Positions 23,410-33,353 of a stretch of 64,000 nt of DNA are shown one piece after another (position 1 is the stretch's first letter; each line of letters begins with the position of its first letter). The notes beneath the pieces were generated by a model. It did no database searches and was not told the DNA's origin. It worked only from the letters and a program-made list of their open reading frames with translations. Source of the DNA: Aselliscus stoliczkanus (lineage: Eukaryota; Chordata; Mammalia; Chiroptera; Hipposideridae). A program made the position numbers and the translations under genes. The stretch lies in the NCBI GenBank assembly GCA_033961575.1, contig CM066735.1:92139449-92203448 (forward strand). Direction: 5' to 3'.

Positions 23410-24345
23410 ATGTCACTCTCATGCTTAAGGATTTCCAATGGCTTCCCATCATACTTAGAAAGAACAAAATCTTGGGTCAGCTGAATGGCTCATTGGTTAA
23501 GAGTTGGCTTGGGAGTGCGAGCTCTGAGCAGCAGAGCTGCCGGTTTGGATCCCACATGAGCCAGTGATTATGCTCTCTCCACAGTTAAGATGATGAGCAA
23601 CAGGTCGACCTGGAGCTGGGCTGCTGTGCATCGCCGGCGATGGCATAGGCTGCAGTGGGGCTGCAGTGGGCTGCTGTCAGCTATCATGAGTGGCCGGCAG
23701 CTGATGTGAGCTGCCAAGAGCCACTGTGAGCGGCTTTTCAATGGCCACCAACCAATCTGCCTCAGCTGGAAAGAGCGCAATGATCACAATACCAACATGG
23801 ACCAGTGAAGCGACATCCTCCACAACTAGACTGAAGAACAAAAGGACAGCAACTTGTCTGTTCCCCTCCTCCAAATCCCCAATAAAAATCTTAAAAAAAA
23901 GAAAAGAGAGAATGAAATCTAAACTTCTTACCACAAAGTACGCATGATCCAATCCCTGTTACCTCCTGGCTCTGTCATCAGCTACTTGTATGTTGCTCAC
24001 CACATGCTAGCCTCATGAGCCTTCCTTCTATTCTTTAAGAAGGCCAAGTTCATTCTTGACTTAAGATTATTGATTTAGTTGCCCTTCCAGCCTAGAATAT
24101 GTTTCCTCCTGATGGCTTCCCCCAATCCTCTTGCAGTGACTATTTTTTTTTATTTTTTATTTTTTGTCATTCTATTGTCTCTACAGAGAGGCTTTTTGTC
24201 TGGGTATTTTATTGTGCTGTTCCATTTTAATTTTTTCCATGGTTTGTATCACCATCTGATATTGTCTTTGAAGATCAGCTTAAGAAGAACAGCAACCTTA
24301 TCTGTCTTATTTATGCTTCATTCCTAGGACTTATTAGTTGAACAT
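23410..24345 (+). repeat. L2 LINE 3' region, split by a composite SINE
   Basis: L2 order: 'atgcttaaggatttccaatggcttccc' on the left, then after the SINE 'aatgaaatctaaacttctta', 'catgatccaatccctgttacctcc', '...tgatattgtctttgaagatcagc' and 'tcattcctaggacttattag'. The host copy spans 23,410-23,473 and 23,909-24,345. Confidence 0.75.
23474..23908 (+). mobile_element. Composite tRNA-derived SINE, long form
   Basis: A tRNA-like head ('ggctcattggttaagag' A-box region; 'ccggtttggatcccacatg' B-box region) is followed by a body of about 320 bp rich in 'gctgcagtgggctg' words, then 'ctccacaactagactgaag', 'aaaggacagcaacttg', 'ccccaataaaaatctt' and an A-tail. TSD candidates are 'agaacaaaatct' (23,461-23,472) and 'agaatgaaatct' (23,909-23,920). 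The 32.9-kb element is the same kind on the other strand. The tail resembles composite SINEs of yinpterochiropteran bats as I remember them. Confidence 0.85.
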
Positions 24346-24599
24346 ATAAGTTAAACTTTAAAAGAAATCAACAAAAGCAAGGAAATACTTATTGTTATTA
24401 TTTTTTGGTTGTTTCACTTAGAAGACTCTAAAGGACCTAAAATCTCATTCAGGATAGGACCTCAAAGGCTTGTCTATATCTCCTTCATCTATTCCCTTCG
24501 AGGAGACTGGAATGTCTCATAGGTTCTAGGAGGACCTGACTCTTTCCTTTGATGATAGAACTGACATTTGGGGAGGAAAAAGATGGAAGGCAGTATCAG

Positions 24600-24880
24600 T
24601 AGTAGAATGAATCTGTAACAGTGGAATGTCTCCAAATAAATTATTATATATTCATACAATGGCAACAACACAGATGAATTTTATAATTATAATGATGAAT
24701 GAAAGAAGCAACAGTATATAAATTATATACTGAATGATTTCACTCATACAAAACTCATGAACAAGCAAAACTAATCTATGATGATTAAAGTCAGACAGTG
24801 ATTACCTTTGAAGGGAAGGTATTTACTAAGAGGGGCATGAGAATATTGGAAATTTTCTGTATTACATATATAAAACTATA
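24600..24880 (+). mobile_element. L1M 3' fragment
   Basis: 'ggaatgtctccaaataaattattatatattcatacaatgg', 'gatgaattttataattataatgatgaatg', 'actgaatgatttcactcata' and 'cagtgattacctttgaagg' follow the end of ORF2 and the 3' UTR of an old L1. Confidence 0.7.
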
Positions 24881-26440
24881 TCCCCTTTCATAGTTAATGA
24901 AACTCAATGAAAATATTTTTAAAAATCCATGGATATGGCCATAAAAAAAAGACTGCAGAGGAGGTCTTGGGGGAAAGAAGGGAGAGGGAGGTCAGAGGCT
25001 ATGTAGGTTCATTTAAGGTAGGCCCAGCGTGGAGCCATCATCCTTTGGCTCTGTGGGTAGGTGAAATAAGTCAGCATGAAACTCCCCATTAAGACCTCAC
25101 CTACATATCCTCTAAGACCTAATCGTGGAGTCCCAACTCTAGTGCCCAAAGAAATGTCAGGAGATTCAACATGGCTCAAGAGTCAAGATTTTAGTAGCAG
25201 AAACAAGCATAGGGAATGCTGAGCTCTGGAATTAAAAAAAAACAAACCCACAAAACGGCATTAACAGTGATACACATTGCATGCAAAATTCAGCTGCATG
25301 ATATCGAAAGAGCAACAAGGCTGACTGCCCTCTGAAGTTTTTTAAAAAACAGGGCAGCATAAAGTTTGCATGCACAGTAGGCTTCCATGACACAAACTAA
25401 TCAAGGAAAAAAGCCCTCACCACCTCACCCACTTCATGTACAAATCCTTATTTCCCTCTAGGTTAAAATGCAATGTCTTTCTCAAGTATCATTCTCCTGA
25501 ACTGTGTGGAGGGAAGGTCGTGGGAATAGGGTCAGCTGGCAGGAAACATGGCATTCTGAAGCTTGTGTAGCCACTTAATTAGACAACAAAATAACAGTCA
25601 ATGCCAATAGACTGCTGCTTGGATGATTTGTATTCTCCATAAATAATGGGGCAGATATTTATCCTTTGTGGAGCGGGGTTATGTTCCTCCCTTTGGGCTC
25701 AAATTCTCTCTTGAGATTTCAGAATGATCGAGTGCTTGGAAATAAATTTTGTTTAATTCTTGAAGGTGTGAGGGAATGTGTGTGTGGCTGAAAAGCCATT
25801 TTGTTTTTTAAATATGAAGTCTTTTCCTCACTTCTACACATGAAACTTGCATTTCCATGGGCATTTGTGGCTGGCATTTCAAAGAGCATCATGCAATTCT
25901 TTACAGAAGTTTCAAGGTTGGCTTGAAGAGTTGACTTGAAAAGCACAGCTTGTTATTGGTATTTCAACAGAATAAAATAGCTCATATAGTTTGCAATCTG
26001 TAACCATCCAGAATTGGGTAGCACGGCAGTAAGTGGTGCCTTAGTTCCTTTTTTTTTTAAGAGTCCCTGTGGATTTCCTTTTGGGCTGTCCTGTTTTATC
26101 TGACTGTTCTTAAATATAAGCCATGTTCCTCCTCCCCTTTGTCCAGGTTTCTCAAGCCTGTGCTTACCAGTGGAACTATATTAAGAATCATCTGGTTCCT
26201 CTGGCTTTAGGGGTACCCAGTGTGTATCTCATCTGTGATAACAAACCATCCAGGCTCATGCCGGACACCACCATGTCAACACATAAGTATGTGTCTGCCA
26301 CCTGTGAGGCCCAACAACCCTTGAGATGGCAAAGCCAAAGTAGTGAAGACTGTGTGATGATTTTAAAATATGATTCCAAATTCTTTGATGTTCCCTCAGT
26401 TAAGAAGTTGAGTCTGTGTCCCTTCCCCTAGAATTGAGGT
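24881..26440. other. Repeat-poor stretch, candidate noncoding regulatory DNA
   Basis: From about 25,200 to 26,040 I recognise no repeat. The text has homeodomain-type cores ('cttaattagac' near 25,575) and balanced composition. No frame has a known domain. Function is not shown by the sequence alone. Confidence 0.35.
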
Positions 26441-26444
26441 GGGC

Positions 26445-26659
26445 CAATTTTTGCTTTGACCACTACTAGAGTATGGTAGAAATGAGGCTATGTGGCTTCT
26501 GAGATTAGGTTATAAAAAGACATACAGTGGGCCAGCCGAGTGGCTCAGTTGGTTAAGAGCTCGCTCAAGAGTGTGAGCTGAGCTCTGAGCAACAGCAGTT
26601 TGATGCCCAGCCCAAGCTGAGCTGCCACTGAGCTGCCAACAGGCAGCAGGATGGCTCAG

Positions 26660-26696
<37 letters not shown>

Positions 26697-27112
26697 TAAA
26701 AGACATGCATTTCCACCTGGCTGTCTTGGAATGTTCTGTCTTCAAGTGTTTCCTCTTGGGATGTTGTCTCTTAGAATCCAGCTGCTATGCTGTGAGAGGA
26801 CCAAGTGTTAGAGAGAGGCCACATGTAGGTGTCAATAGTCCTGGATGTGTCCAGACTTCGAGTCATCTGAGCCAGAGTTGTGGGTGAAGAAGCCTCCAGA
26901 TAATTCCAGTGCCCCACCATCTGAATCACCCTTATCCCTCCCACTCTTCCCAGCGGAGGCCGCAGACATTGCGGAGCAAAGATGAGTCCTACCCACTTCT
27001 GCCCTGTCTGAACTCCTGACACTCAGAATCATGACATATGATATAATGATTATTGCTTTACACCTCTCAGTTCGGGATGGTTTGTTATGCAGCAATAGAT
27101 CACTGAAGCAGA
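26445..27112 (+). mobile_element. MaLR/MLT1-like LTR interrupted by a SINE
   Basis: 'gtgggccaatttttgctttgacca', 'ggcttctgagattaggttataaaaagac', then after the SINE 'tgtcttggaatgttctgtc', 'gtgagaggaccaagtg', 'ggccacatgtaggtg', '...ggtttgttatgcagcaatagatcactgaag'. This is an MLT1-type LTR order in sense. Confidence 0.75.
26529..26692 (+). mobile_element. tRNA-derived SINE with long pure A-tail
   Basis: Head 'gggccagccgagtggctcag', 'ttggttaagagctcgctcaag', a short body, then 31 A residues (26,662-26,692). The head is closer to the 23.5-kb composite than to the short SINEs. TSD 'taaaaagacataca' / 'ttaaaagacatgca' flanks it. The uninterrupted A-tail suggests a fairly young insertion. Confidence 0.88.
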
Positions 27113-27114
27113 AC

Positions 27115-27648
27115 ACCTTACTTTCCTGTTGGATTTTGTGCTCTGCTTTGTTGGACGGGTCTGAGTAGTACTGTTTATGCTTCTGAGGTCACTCAGACTC
27201 AGAATTGCCCCATTCTATCCTACAGCTCAGGCTTCTTTACTGGGCGAAGCCTTTTGTGATTAGTTTCCTCTTTTATTCTTGTGAAGGTTGAGAAGTCTCT
27301 TTACATATAGAGACGATTGGACCAGTCCTATATCTTTTCCAGACTTCTTTCTCCTAACATTCTTCAGCACCCCTGGGTCAGCCAGCCTCTAGTGGGCACA
27401 GTCCATCAATTCGCCAAATGAACCCAGAAAATAGTTCTAGTCATCCTTAGTTTATGAATAACTTGCTGACTTCTATTGAAATTTAAAAAGGGATGATATT
27501 TATTGATTAGGGATGACATGAGCAGGTAAAACGTGGAGGGTCAGACTAGATATTTCTGTTGTGATATACATATATAACTCAAATGCCTCACCCCATCCAC
27601 ACCCTCTCCACCAACTTGTAGGTGAGACCTTAGGAGAAAAAAATCCTC
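27115..27648. other. No gene recognised
   Basis: Unassigned sequence between an MLT1 LTR and a composite SINE. Confidence 0.35.
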
Positions 27649-27662
27649 TGTCCTCTCTTCTT

Positions 27663-28169
27663 TTTTTTTTTTTTAAGATTTTAATTGGGGAATTGGGGGA
27701 GGGGAACAGTGTTGGGGAATTGGGGAAGGGGACTGGCCAAGTTGTTGTTCTTTAGTCTTCATTGTGGAGGGCGCCAGTCACCATCTGGCTTCCCGTCGGC
27801 AGCTCGTGGCCTGTAAGCTCATGGTGCTGTGTTCAGTCTTAGTTGCAGGTGGGCATAGCCAGCATCCCATGCGGGAGTGGAACCAGCAGCCTTGTTAAGA
27901 GTGCATGCTCTATCCACAGAGCCATCCGGGTGGCAGCTCAGCTCAAGGTGCCCAGTTCAGTCTTAGTTTTGGGTGGGCGTAGTCCACTATTGAACAGCCA
28001 ATATTGTTGTTACACCAGCTGAACCATCCTGCCACCTATTGGCAATTCAGCGACAGCTCAGCTTGGGCGCAGCATTTGCTGGCCCATGTGGGAATCGAAC
28101 CAGCTCCCCTGTTGCTCAGAGCTCATGCTCTAAGCCAACTTTTAACCAAATGAGCCACTCGGCTGGCCT
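27663..28169 (-). mobile_element. Dimeric composite tRNA-derived SINE
   Basis: Antisense A-tail (T run), then 'attggggaattgggggagggg' tail words, and two tRNA-like units each with an antisense B box: 'gggagtggaaccagcag' near 27,870 and 'gggaatcgaaccagctc' near 28,090. The antisense head ends 'gagccactcggctggcc'. The blocks 'cagctcaaggtgcccagttcagtcttag' and 'gtgttcagtcttagttgcagg' repeat inside it. An exact 13-bp TSD 'gtcctctcttctt' lies at 27,650-27,662 and 28,172-28,184, so it moved as one unit. Confidence 0.9.
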
Positions 28170-28184
28170 GAGTCCTCTCTTCTT

Positions 28185-28850
28185 ATGCTCAATTTTAAAA
28201 TGGGTTCAGACAATGGAAAATTTAACTTTTCATATGTAGGGGATCCCACTCAGAAGTAATATCAATAGCCTAACCCCAGAAAAGAAGGATGAATAAAACA
28301 TTTCAAAGATTTCTAGTGAATACAAAGAAGCACTGATAACACTAATCATCTTTCTCATGATACGTCACCTGAGTCACCCCAATTTTGTGAATAATGAAGC
28401 AGTACAGTTGGAGGGTTGATACCTGAGTTTTAAATCATTTTCATGTTGGCTTTGTTGGCCTTAAAATTGAATCACAAGTAGCTGAGGTGGATGGGGCATT
28501 AGGAATTACCAGTCTGCTTTTTTCAATCACGATAAATAAACTGAGGTTCAGGTTTTTTATTTTATTTTTTATTTTTTTCTCACATTAATGAGCTATGTGA
28601 GACTAAAGTCATGAGTTGTGCAAAATCACATTGTAGTGGTGAAGGTGGACTTCTATATGGTGAATCAATAAATTTTGATAAATGAATAAATTTGGAAGTA
28701 CTTAAAAGATGTAGACGTTATATTCTGGTTGCAATTTCTCTGTGCAGTACTATAAGTTTGGCATCTCAGTCTGCATCTTGCAATGCCTACCTCAGAGAAT
28801 TGTGGTAAGAATTAACTGGGATAGTGAGGCAGAGAGACTGGTGCTCACCA
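28185..28850. other. No gene recognised; T-rich tract near 28,550
   Basis: Unassigned. The part at 28,500-28,625 vaguely resembles an antisense MIR. Confidence 0.3.
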
Positions 28851-28854
28851 AACT

Positions 28855-29820
28855 TGGTATCTGGGCTCACTCATTTTTCCAACAACCCTTGCAGTTTGGT
28901 GGGTCATGTGTCTGGTTCTGGCCAATGAAATATGAAAGGACCCTGTGTCACTTTTGGAATGAGGCATTAAAAAATTGATGAGTGTTTTCTAATCTGTTTC
29001 TTCCCCTGCTGTGTTAACGGAGAGGATGGCATAGTATAGGTAGCATATCTGTAAGATAGTAGCGCTTCAGTCAGCCTGAGTCCCTGAGTGACTGTGTGGA
29101 ACAGAGCCTGGGCTACTATGATTAGATAGGTAGCATAAATGTGAAATAAACTTTTATGATGTCAAGTCACTGAGGATTTGGATGGCTTGTTACTGCAGCA
29201 TAAGCTTAGGCTATTGTAATTAATATGGGTCTTATAGGAAGTAGGGTGTTATTATAATAAAAACATAAAATATTTAGTTTTGGCTTAATGGTTGGACAAC
29301 AAGCAGTAAGGATAGTGATATCAGAGGCCAGAAGAATGCAGTCCATATTATGTAGTGGCAAGATGTTTGGCAATATTGTGATTTGCTATAAGTGGGAAAA
29401 CAGGTTATATTCTAATGAACTTACTTACAGTTCTAGTGGAAAGGATGGAAAATATAATATTTTCCAAAATCATGCTTCACAAAGAACTAGGGATGAAGAT
29501 GCTGGCTCATGGAAATTTTGAGAATCAAATAGGAAGAAGTCTGCTCTATTTCTGAGAAGATAAAAAAAAACAAAAACAAAAAAAACTAAAAAAAAAACCC
29601 ACCCAAAAAAAACAACAAAAAAAGAAAAAACAGAAACACAACACAATATGGTAGAGCCTTGGTCAGCCTACATATCTGAGCATGGACTAGAATGCCCTGC
29701 TGTTCCCTATTAGATATGAAATATGTGCAAGAAATGAACTTTTCTGTGTTAAGTCGCTGAGATTGAGAATTACTTTCTTTATGCTGTGGAAGCCTTGGCT
29801 GTAGTGACTGATATAGTATA
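28855..29820 (+). mobile_element. MaLR provirus fragment (LTR - internal - LTR end)
   Basis: The left LTR part (28,855-29,225) carries 'ggttctggccaatgaaatatgaaagg', 'cagcctgagtccctgagtgactgtgtgg' and 'gtcactgaggatttgg'. Then 'ggaagtagggtgttattataataaa' and 'gtggcaagatgtttggcaatattg' resemble the 5' internal region of MaLR elements (29,226-29,560). A second LTR 3' end follows from 29,640 ('ttttctgtgttaagtcgctgagattgag'). No gag or pol frame is left. Confidence 0.6.
29562..29642. repeat. A-rich low-complexity tract
   Basis: Runs of A broken by single C or short ACCC words, about 80 bp, inside the MaLR fragment. Confidence 0.8.
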
Positions 29821-30261
29821 GAACAGCTTTAGTATGTTGCTCAGGTAGGACAGAGTGATCACTCAATAAGTGTTTTGCTATACCACTGACAATTGTTTAT
29901 TATTGTTGTTTTTGCAGTAATTGTTAAAAGTGTGATGGTAGTAGGTGGAGTATAGCTCAGTCTGATGGAGAAAGAGGATATGCTGTGGTCACTAGAGTAA
30001 AGAGTAGTGTTTGCTAACTTTGGTTTACACAGGGACTATAAAATGAAACAGAAGTAAGAGGAAGAGAGGCAGTGTAAATAAGTGAGGTGAGCTGGAAATT
30101 GGGAGAACATGAGCTCTGTGCTAAGGGTGTAGTCATTCTTGTCTCCAGTCAATACAGATCTGGTTTTTTCAAGAAAGGCTACAAAATCAAAATCTTACAT
30201 GGATTTTCAAATAGTTTGACATATTGGTAGTTAACTTAAATATTTAAAAAATACTAGGTGG

Positions 30262-31269
30262 TCACTCTGGTCAGAATGGCTATCATCAATAAATCAACCA
30301 ACAACAAGTGCTGGCGGGGCTGTGGGGAAAAGGGAACCCTGCTGCACTGTTGGTGGGATTGTAGATTGGTGCAGCCACTATGGAAGTCAGTATGGAGGTA
30401 TCTCAAAAAACTGGAAATGAAACTACCTTTTGACCCAGCAATTCCACTCCTGGGCATTTATCCTGAAAAAGCCAAGACACTAATTCGAGAAAATATATGC
30501 ACTCCTATGTTCATTGCAGCGCTATTTACAATAGCCAAGACTTGGAAACAATCGAAATGCCCATTGGTAGACAACTGAATTAAGAAACTGTGGTACATTT
30601 ACACAATGGAATATTACGCAGCTCTAAAGAAGAAATAAATCGTACCATTTGCAACAATATGGATGGACCTAGGGAACATTATGTTAAGTGAAATAAGTCA
30701 ATCAGAGAAAGACAAATACCATCTTATCTCACTTATATGTAGAATCTAAAGAACTGAATAAATGAGCAATGTAAACAGAAAGAGTCTTAGAGACACAAAG
30801 GAAAAACTGATGAGGGCTAGATGGGATGGGGATGGGAGAAGGGAAAGGGATGAGGCAACATAAACTGATAACTACAATACTACTGCAGAGACAGAAGAGA
30901 CAGTTTAGGGAATATAATCAATAAGGTTGTAAATATATTTTTTAGGGGAACAGACGGATGCATGTCCTTTTAGGGAGACCACTTAATGGACGGTGTAGAG
31001 GCCTGACCACTGCACTGTACATCTGAAGCTGCTGCTGAACAATATTATATGTCAACTATAATTTAACACATATATAGTCATGGGATGTGGAATATAGTGT
31101 GGGGATGGAGTCAATGGAATTATAATAGATATGTATGATATCGGGGGTGGGAGGGCAATGAAGGAGGGTGGGGGAGTCACTTTGTAAGGGGTGAAAAAAA
31201 TAACTATTGCTTGTTTTGTGCATCTGTAACTAATAATAATAAAATAAAATTAAAAAGACAAAACAAAAC
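30262..31269 (+). mobile_element. 5'-truncated L1 with TSDs; ORF2 C-terminus and 3' UTR
   Basis: Encodes the end of L1 ORF2 (reverse transcriptase, C-terminal cysteine region). Residues such as [17 protein letters not shown] are read from 30,312, then [27 protein letters not shown] and, after a stop at 30,576-30,578, WYIYTMEYYAALKK. Stops in the last part mark it as dead. The 3' UTR (about 30,745-31,240) is GA-rich and ends 'taataataataaaataaaat'. TSD: 'aaaatactaggtgg' (30,248-30,261) and 'aaaacactaggtgg' (31,265-31,278), one mismatch. The 41.5-kb mini-L1 shares its 3' end. Confidence 0.92.
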
Positions 31270-31418
31270 ACTAGGTGGGCCAGATATGGCTGACAGACCA
31301 CTATTTGGAGACCTCCACCTAAAGCTTGGCCCCAGGAACTAAAATGTCTAATAGCCAACAATATAAATCTCATCCCACTCAATAGATCATAATTTGCAGA
31401 ATTATATGTTCAAGATTA

Positions 31419-31507
31419 CTGTTGCTTGGATTTACCTTCCACCCATCTGAAACTTATATTCCCATTGCAATGTGTCTGTCAAATTGTCTTCCAGCTGAGG
31501 ACTGAAT
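31419..31507 (+). repeat. 90-bp direct duplication, copy 1
   Basis: From 'ctgttgcttggatttacc' to 'cagctgaggactgaat'. Nearly identical to 32,684-32,772, with about four or five differences. Flanks are not alike. No repeat family recognised. Confidence 0.9.
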
Positions 31508-32683
31508 CTTTTTAGAAGTAGGTGGCTCACTATTTTCCATGCTGTAGCCCATTACATCCTTGGTATCCTCAAATTGTTAGAAAGTTCCCTCTATATTTGA
31601 GTTGAAATCTTTCTAAAGCTCTTCCTACTTTGCTTGTTTTTTCTCCTCCCCTGTGGCTTTCTTGTGGGCTTACACCCTACAACCAATTTTTGAAAGCTGG
31701 CGACCAATTCATCTAATGACATTGCAGTGGACATTTTTTTTTTCTTTTTTTTTACTGCTCAGCTATTCCTCTTTCTTGCCCCACGTCACACCTCTTCTTC
31801 TGGCAATAGCACCATCATTGGAGCATTCTATGTATACAGGGCTCCAAATCACTATATCCTGTTCCCTGCTTTCTGCCCCTCCTTCATCTCAAACCAGACT
31901 ACAGGACTGGCTAACTAGAATACCCCATCACCAGGCTTTGGGGATTGGTACAGGGGTGCATATGTGCCACAAAATGGGCACCTTGGAGTCATTTCTGTGG
32001 CTTTAAAATAGTGCACTGTGAGAGAAAATGCTGTCTGTTCTCTGGGGTCCCCAAGACTTTGAATGTCTGTAGTCATTTCCTTCTAGCCCCCAAACTATGC
32101 TGCATAGAACAAGGTGTCTAGAGCAGGAAAAAATGAGGACAAAATTCAGAGGAAAGCAGAGCAAAAGAGAGAGAACAACTTTTGAATCTCTGTGGCCCTC
32201 TTCATCCTTGTATCCTTGAATTTCTTGGTTATGAAAGAAAAACAAAATTCCATTAGTTTGAGTTGAGTTCTTGTCATTTACCCCAAGAGGGTCTCGATTG
32301 ATTCCCTAAACCATATTGGAGATCATATTTACAACAGTCCATTTGTGATATTATAGTTTCACCTCCCCTTTGAATTTTTATATCCTTTTATACATCATTG
32401 TTCAGAGCATTTAAAATATATATTTTTAGTTGAGGCATCTGTCGTTATTTGTGTCTTAATTTTGTATTTCCAATAAGTGTAAACTATCATGCATTTCAAA
32501 TACAACACATTCATTTTAGCTCTTGAGTATTTTTGTGTTTTTTTTTAAATTTTTGTTGTAACTATTTTTTTTACATTTAATGAATTTATTATGTAAACTA
32601 ACTATTCAAAATTGATTCCTACTTTTTAGTGAGCTGTTACTGTTTGGATAGTAACAGCAAAAAAGAAGTGATGGCTATGACTT
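31508..32683. other. No gene recognised
   Basis: T-rich sequence. An open frame at 31,653-32,006 (117 codons) lacks a known domain. Confidence 0.35.
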
Positions 32684-32772
32684 GCTGTTGCTTGGATTTA
32701 CCTTCCACCCGTCTGAAACTTATATTCCCATTGCAACATCTCTGTCAAATTGTCTTCCAGCTGAGGACTGAA
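32684..32772 (+). repeat. 90-bp direct duplication, copy 2
   Basis: Second copy of the block at 31,419-31,507, 1,265 bp downstream in the same orientation. Confidence 0.9.
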
Positions 32773-32795
32773 TTCTATATTTCATACATCATAAG

Positions 32796-32828
32796 GCAAT
32801 ATTGCATCACGAAATGCAATATTGCATC
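32796..32828. repeat. Paired 13-bp direct repeat with palindromic core
   Basis: 'gcaatattgcatc' occurs at 32,796-32,808 and 32,816-32,828. The second lies in the perfect 14-bp palindrome 'atgcaatattgcat'. The first continues to 'ttgcatca', the reverse of a C/EBP-ATF composite core 'tgatgcaa'. Activity is not implied. Confidence 0.7.
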
Positions 32829-32886
32829 CACATTCCCAAAATTATAGTTTCTTGTTTGCAGGTAACTGCAGGCACTTGTACTTTTT

Positions 32887-33340
32887 AAAAAATTTTTTTT
32901 AAAGATTTTATTGGGGAATTGGGGGAGGGGAACAGCCTTGGGGAATTGGGGAAGGAGAACAGACAAGTTGCTGTCCTTTTGTTCTTCAGTCTAGTTGAGG
33001 AGGACATTGCTTCACTGGCCCATGTTGGTATCATCATTGCGCTCTTCCCAGATGAGGCAGATCAGTCGCCGGCCTCTGGACTGCCGATCACCTCAGCTAT
33101 TGGCAGCTCACACTGGCTGCCAGCCGCTCACGCTGGCTGTGGGCCACTCACTGCAGCCTATGGCAGCCCACTGCAGCAGGGGCTGCAGCCCACACCATCA
33201 CCGGGGCTTGCAGCCCAGCTCCAGGTGGAACTGTTCTTAGCTGTAGAGGGCAGTGTCACTGGCCCTCATGTGTGGGATCTGAACTGGGGCTGCTGGCATC
33301 CCAAGCCAGCTCTTAACCAATGTACCACTTGGCCAGCCCC
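32887..33340 (-). mobile_element. Composite tRNA-derived SINE, long form
   Basis: Antisense copy of the 23.5-kb type: 'agattttattggggaattgg', 'agacaagttgctgtcc', 'ctagttgaggaggacattgc', a GC-rich body with repeated 'gccgctcacgctggctg' words, then a short-SINE-like trailer and head ('gagggcagtgtcactggccc', 'ggatctgaactggggctgctgg', 'cttggccagcccc'). TSD 'acttgtacttttt' (32,874-32,886) and 'acttgtccttttt' (33,341-33,353). The 154-codon open frame at 32,919-33,383 is an artefact of this SINE. Confidence 0.9.
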
Positions 33341-33353
33341 ACTTGTCCTTTTT

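Noticed and set aside
30258..30578. Possible cellular gene from the open frame 'WRGCGEKG...'
   Set aside because: It is the conserved C-terminal end of L1 ORF2, followed by L1 3' UTR and TSD.
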